Below are positions 61,042 to 64,000 of a stretch of DNA of 64,000 nucleotides, in pieces. The stretch is taken from NCBI RefSeq assembly GCF_000169375.1, contig NZ_AAXY01000016.1, positions 1-64,000 of the forward strand. Reading direction: 5' to 3'. The notes below the pieces were generated by a model. That model was given only the letters and a program-made list of their open reading frames with translations. It was not told the DNA's origin and searched no databases. The position numbers and the translations under genes are program-made. The DNA is from Marinobacter sp. ELB17. Lineage in GTDB: Bacteria > Pseudomonadota > Gammaproteobacteria > Pseudomonadales > Oleiphilaceae. Within the stretch, counting starts at the first letter, position 1. Each line of letters begins with the position of its first letter.

Positions 61042-62201
61042 TCAAATTTGACACCAATTTGATAACAGCCATGACCGAATGGCGACGTCATATTCACACC
61101 TTTCCCGAATGTGGTTTCGAGGTAAACCAGACGGCAGAGTTTATTGCAGAAAAACTGACCTCTTGGGGAATTGAAGTAGTGCGCGGCATTGGACAGGTTG
61201 GTCTCGTCGGGATCCTAAAAAACGGGGATGGCAAGGCGAGTGTCGGCCTGCGTGCTGACATGGACGCGCTTCAAATTAAGGAACAGAACACTTTCGACCA
61301 CTGTTCGCGCCATCATGGCAAGATGCATGCCTGCGGGCACGACGGACATTCCGCAATGTTATTAGGTGCCGCCTGCTATCTGGCCCAGCACCGCAACTTT
61401 AATGGCACAGTCTATTTTATTTTTCAGCCAGATGAAGAGCACGGTTGCGGCGCTCAGGCGATGATCAATGATGGTTTGTTTGAGCGTTTCGACATTGATG
61501 CTGTTTATGGTCTGCACAATCTCCCAGGTCTACCGGCGGGTCACTTCCTGATTCGTTCCGGCTCACTGATGGCAAGTGAAAGCAGTTTTCAGATCCGGAT
61601 CCAAGGAATCGGCGGTCACGCAGCTATGCCTCACACTGGCGTAGACCCAATTGTGGTCGGCTCACAGGTGATATTAGGATTACAAACTATTGTTTCTCGC
61701 AGTTTAAATGCCATCCGCGACACAGCGGTTGTATCTGCTACAGAGTTCATAACCAATGGAACCGTTAATGTCATCCCTTCTGAGGTTGTGATTAAAGGTG
61801 ACTGTCGCTGCTTTACTGAAGACACGCTGGCACAAATTGAAAAACGTATGGAGCAAATCGTCGCCGGTATTTGTCAGGCGGCAGGAGCAAGCTACGAGTT
61901 TGAGTTCATCAATACCTTCTATCCCACTATTAATAGTGAATACGAGACGGGTCTTGCTGTAGCTGCGGCAACGCAGGCTCTGGGGGCTGAACAGGTGAAT
62001 GCTAACTGTGAACCTTTCACGATTTCAGAAGATTTTTCAAGCATGTTAAGGGTTAAACCCGGTGCTTACGGGCTGTTGGGCAATGGAGTTGAATCAAGAG
62101 GAGGTTGTGCACTCCATAATCCAAAATACGATTTTAATGACGATATTTTGAAACATGGGGCGGCTTATTGGGTCACGCTGGTTGGTAATGTTCTCGAATA
62201 G
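61038..62201 (+). CDS. M20-family amidohydrolase/deacylase
   Basis: ATG 61038, with GGAGG upstream and overlap with the previous stop, gives 387 residues. The metal-binding HACGHDGHSAMLLGAA, the acidic PDEEHGCGAQAMI and LHNLPGLPAGH are typical of hippurate/N-acyl-amino-acid hydrolases. It probably removes an acyl group from an imported compound; the substrate is not visible from sequence. Confidence 0.88.
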   Translation: MIKFDTNLITAMTEWRRHIHTFPECGFEVNQTAEFIAEKLTSWGIEVVRGIGQVGLVGILKNGDGKASVGLRADMDALQIKEQNTFDHCSRHHGKMHACGHDGHSAMLLGAACYLAQHRNFNGTVYFIFQPDEEHGCGAQAMINDGLFERFDIDAVYGLHNLPGLPAGHFLIRSGSLMASESSFQIRIQGIGGHAAMPHTGVDPIVVGSQVILGLQTIVSRSLNAIRDTAVVSATEFITNGTVNVIPSEVVIKGDCRCFTEDTLAQIEKRMEQIVAGICQAAGASYEFEFINTFYPTINSEYETGLAVAAATQALGAEQVNANCEPFTISEDFSSMLRVKPGAYGLLGNGVESRGGCALHNPKYDFNDDILKHGAAYWVTLVGNVLE

Positions 62202-62264
62202 ATAGACTCAGTTGAACGTGGAAATTTTTCAAACCTGTAACATAAAAAATACAAAGGCGGTTAT

Positions 62265-63317
62265 ATGAAAAAGTTATTCGTACTCCTTGTCACTCTGGGT
62301 ATTAGCCTAGGAAACGTTAGTGCCGTTCAGGCAGAAACCTGGAAGTTCGCTAGTGAAGAAGATAAAGGCGACGTTCAGGCAATATATGCTAAAAAGTTTG
62401 CTGATGTTATCAAACAGGAGTCAGACGGTGACATCAAAGTCAGAATTTATTACTACGGCCAGCTGGGCACTGAAAACGACATTGTCGAACTAGCCGCTAA
62501 CGGCACAATTCAATTCGTCTCTGTTGGCACGGGCCATCTTGGCTCTTACGTGCCTGAGGTGCAGGCACTTAGCCTTCCGTATTTGTTAGGAACGGATGAA
62601 CAGGTTATTCGCGAAGTACTGACGAGTAGTAAAACCATTTACGGAGATCTGTCGGAGAAGTTTGAGGATGTAAACTTGAAGCTGTTGTCCATGCTTTCAG
62701 AAGGTGAGATGGTTTGGGGCGCGAACAAGCCTATACGCAGCCCGGAAGATTTTGCTAACCACAAGATCCGTACTTTTACCTCAACTATCCCGGTAGAAAC
62801 CTATAGAGTATTTGGTGCTACGCCAACGCCGCTTTCATGGGGCGAGGTATACGGATCCCTGCAATTAGGCACCATTGACGGCATGGTCAATCCTATGTAC
62901 TTCATCTATAACGCCAAGTGGCATGAGGTGCAGACTCACCTTATCTTCCCGGGCCAGCAGCCTTATGTTGCTACCGTATCTACCAACAATGACTGGTTTA
63001 AAAGCCTCAGCGCCGAAAAGCAGTTGATGATTAAAAAAGCTGTCACAGAGGCTGAGCAAGCCGCGTTTGATTATCAGATTCGCATCAACCAAGAAAGTAT
63101 GGATCGCATTCTCGAAGAACGCCCTTCGATGACCGTTGTGATGTTGAACGAAGAAGAGCGCAGTCGCTTCGAGGTGCTTGCAGAGAAGTTGCATGAAACT
63201 TACTACGACGTTGTTGAAAATGCTTACGAAGATAGCGACAAAGAAGCGGCTCGTGAAGGTGCTCGTAATATTCTGCAGAGGTTGTTTGAAGAAGTTGAAG
63301 AGGCCAAAAAATCCTAA
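62265..63317 (+). CDS. TRAP transporter solute-binding protein, DctP family
   Basis: The 350-residue protein begins with a signal peptide (MKKLFVLLVTLGISLGNVSAVQA, cleavage near AQA-ET) for export to the periplasm. The DctP fold is indicated by the conserved ADVIKQESDGDIKVRIYYYGQLG region and LGTIDGMVNPM. It captures an organic acid or zwitterion for the membrane subunits that follow. Start supported by AAAGGCGG. Confidence 0.9.
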   Translation: MKKLFVLLVTLGISLGNVSAVQAETWKFASEEDKGDVQAIYAKKFADVIKQESDGDIKVRIYYYGQLGTENDIVELAANGTIQFVSVGTGHLGSYVPEVQALSLPYLLGTDEQVIREVLTSSKTIYGDLSEKFEDVNLKLLSMLSEGEMVWGANKPIRSPEDFANHKIRTFTSTIPVETYRVFGATPTPLSWGEVYGSLQLGTIDGMVNPMYFIYNAKWHEVQTHLIFPGQQPYVATVSTNNDWFKSLSAEKQLMIKKAVTEAEQAAFDYQIRINQESMDRILEERPSMTVVMLNEEERSRFEVLAEKLHETYYDVVENAYEDSDKEAAREGARNILQRLFEEVEEAKKS

Positions 63318-63393
63318 TGTATTAGAGGGGCATCATTAACCATTTATTCAACGAAGATAGCCACCAAAGGACTGGTGGTTTGGGGGTTAAGTA

Positions 63394-63936
63394 ATGAAAT
63401 ACCTGCTTAGCAAAATCAGCTTTATTACCGAAAAGATTGAAAAATATGTCATCTGTTTTTCTATTGTTTTCATGATGCTGAATTCTACTGCCAACGCAAT
63501 CGGTCGCTATTTTTTTAATCAGAGCATCTTCTTTGCTGAGGAACTCAATCAGTTTTTAATCGTGTCTGTTACGTTTATTGGATTCGCTTATGCCGTGCGT
63601 AAGGGGCGCAATATACGAATGACGGCCGTCTACGACGTTCTCAATCATTCAGCCAAAAAAATAATTTCGATATTGATCGCGGCTGTCACGGCGACACTTA
63701 TGTTTTTTTTGGCTTACCTCGCTTTTAATTATGTTCTGGAGCTAAAGGAGATTAATCGCCTAAGCCCAGCGTTGCAGATTCCGGTTTATCTGATTTACTC
63801 GATCATTCCTCTGGGCCTTGCAATGGCGGGAATCCAGTATTTTATTAGTCTGATCATGAACCTCACACACAGCGATATTTACCTGTCCTATGAAATTATC
63901 GAAAGTAATATAGACCCAGAAGTGGGTGGGATATGA
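63394..63936 (+). CDS. TRAP transporter small permease, DctQ family
   Basis: The 180-residue protein has four membrane segments and the DctQ-like FAEELNQFLIVSVTFIGFAYAVRKGRNIRM, where the E/R pattern is typical. It lies 76 bp after the binding-protein gene and overlaps the large permease gene by 4 bp. Confidence 0.88.
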   Translation: MKYLLSKISFITEKIEKYVICFSIVFMMLNSTANAIGRYFFNQSIFFAEELNQFLIVSVTFIGFAYAVRKGRNIRMTAVYDVLNHSAKKIISILIAAVTATLMFFLAYLAFNYVLELKEINRLSPALQIPVYLIYSIIPLGLAMAGIQYFISLIMNLTHSDIYLSYEIIESNIDPEVGGI

Positions 63937-64000
63937 ATTCGGCTGCCCAGTTTTTTGCGGATATCGTTGCGGGTACTCTGGACATATACGTCATTACATT
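63933..64000 (+). CDS. start of the TRAP large permease (DctM family), cut by the window
   Basis: ATG 63933 overlaps the DctQ stop (ATGA). Only 22 codons are present (MNSAAQFFADIVAGTLDIYV), so identity rests on position in the DctP-DctQ-DctM order. Confidence 0.65.
   Translation, partial: MNSAAQFFADIVAGTLDIYVIT

Overview
The window looks like a near-origin chromosome segment of a marine gammaproteobacterium, most likely Marinobacter or a close relative. This is inferred from the gene order mnmG-rsmG-parA-parB-atpIBEFHAGDC-glmU-glmS and the protein sequences; no database search was possible.

Layout. (1) 1-15449: conserved core, all on the + strand: tRNA modification (mnmG), 16S rRNA methylation (rsmG), chromosome partition (parAB), the complete F1Fo ATP synthase operon, then glmU and glmS. 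atpF and atpH each appear to carry a one-base deletion at their shared boundary. (2) 15474-50706: a complete Tn7-like transposon of 35,233 bp inserted 25 bp downstream of the glmS stop, the classical attTn7 position. It has 26-bp terminal inverted repeats matching at 25 of 26 positions, internal TnsB-type repeats and a perfect 5-bp target duplication (ATATC). tnsABC sit at the left end and tnsD-tnsE about 21 kb further in. (3) 50707-58000: debris of older Tn7-like elements at the same site: a left end of a different Tn7-like family (50713), an orphan right end of the first family (57118) and a decayed tnsA-tnsB copy whose first bases still sit next to glmS on the far side of the young element. 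Also here are a sensor diguanylate cyclase/phosphodiesterase gene split by an IS91-type element, and IS21 and IS66 remnants. (4) 58241-64000: chromosomal catabolic genes: diaminopropionate ammonia-lyase, an Lrp regulator, a maleate isomerase/Asp-Glu racemase family enzyme, an M20 amidohydrolase and a TRAP transporter (third subunit cut by the window end).

The transposon cargo is almost entirely defence-like. The first block (20851-40594) is a type I restriction-modification system. hsdM-hsdS is followed by four tightly packed genes: a DUF91/DUF5655-type nuclease, a 1,516-residue sacsin/HSP90-like ATPase with C-terminal DUF3883, a small Tudor-like protein and a NERD-helicase. Between hsdR and hsdM lies an unusual cassette: a GT2 glycosyltransferase, a 1,025-residue protein with three glycosyltransferase-like domains and a kinase-like domain, a radical SAM protein and an unrecognised protein. 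The second block (44537-50195) holds an anti-phage dCTP deaminase with an overlapping 50-residue ORF, a DUF4238/SEC-C protein and a protein with a TIGR02391-like C-terminus.

No CRISPR array, cas gene, rRNA or tRNA gene was seen. The main candidates for an undescribed system are the glycosyltransferase/kinase/radical-SAM cassette embedded in the type I R-M locus, and the six-gene hsdM-to-NERD-helicase operon next to it.
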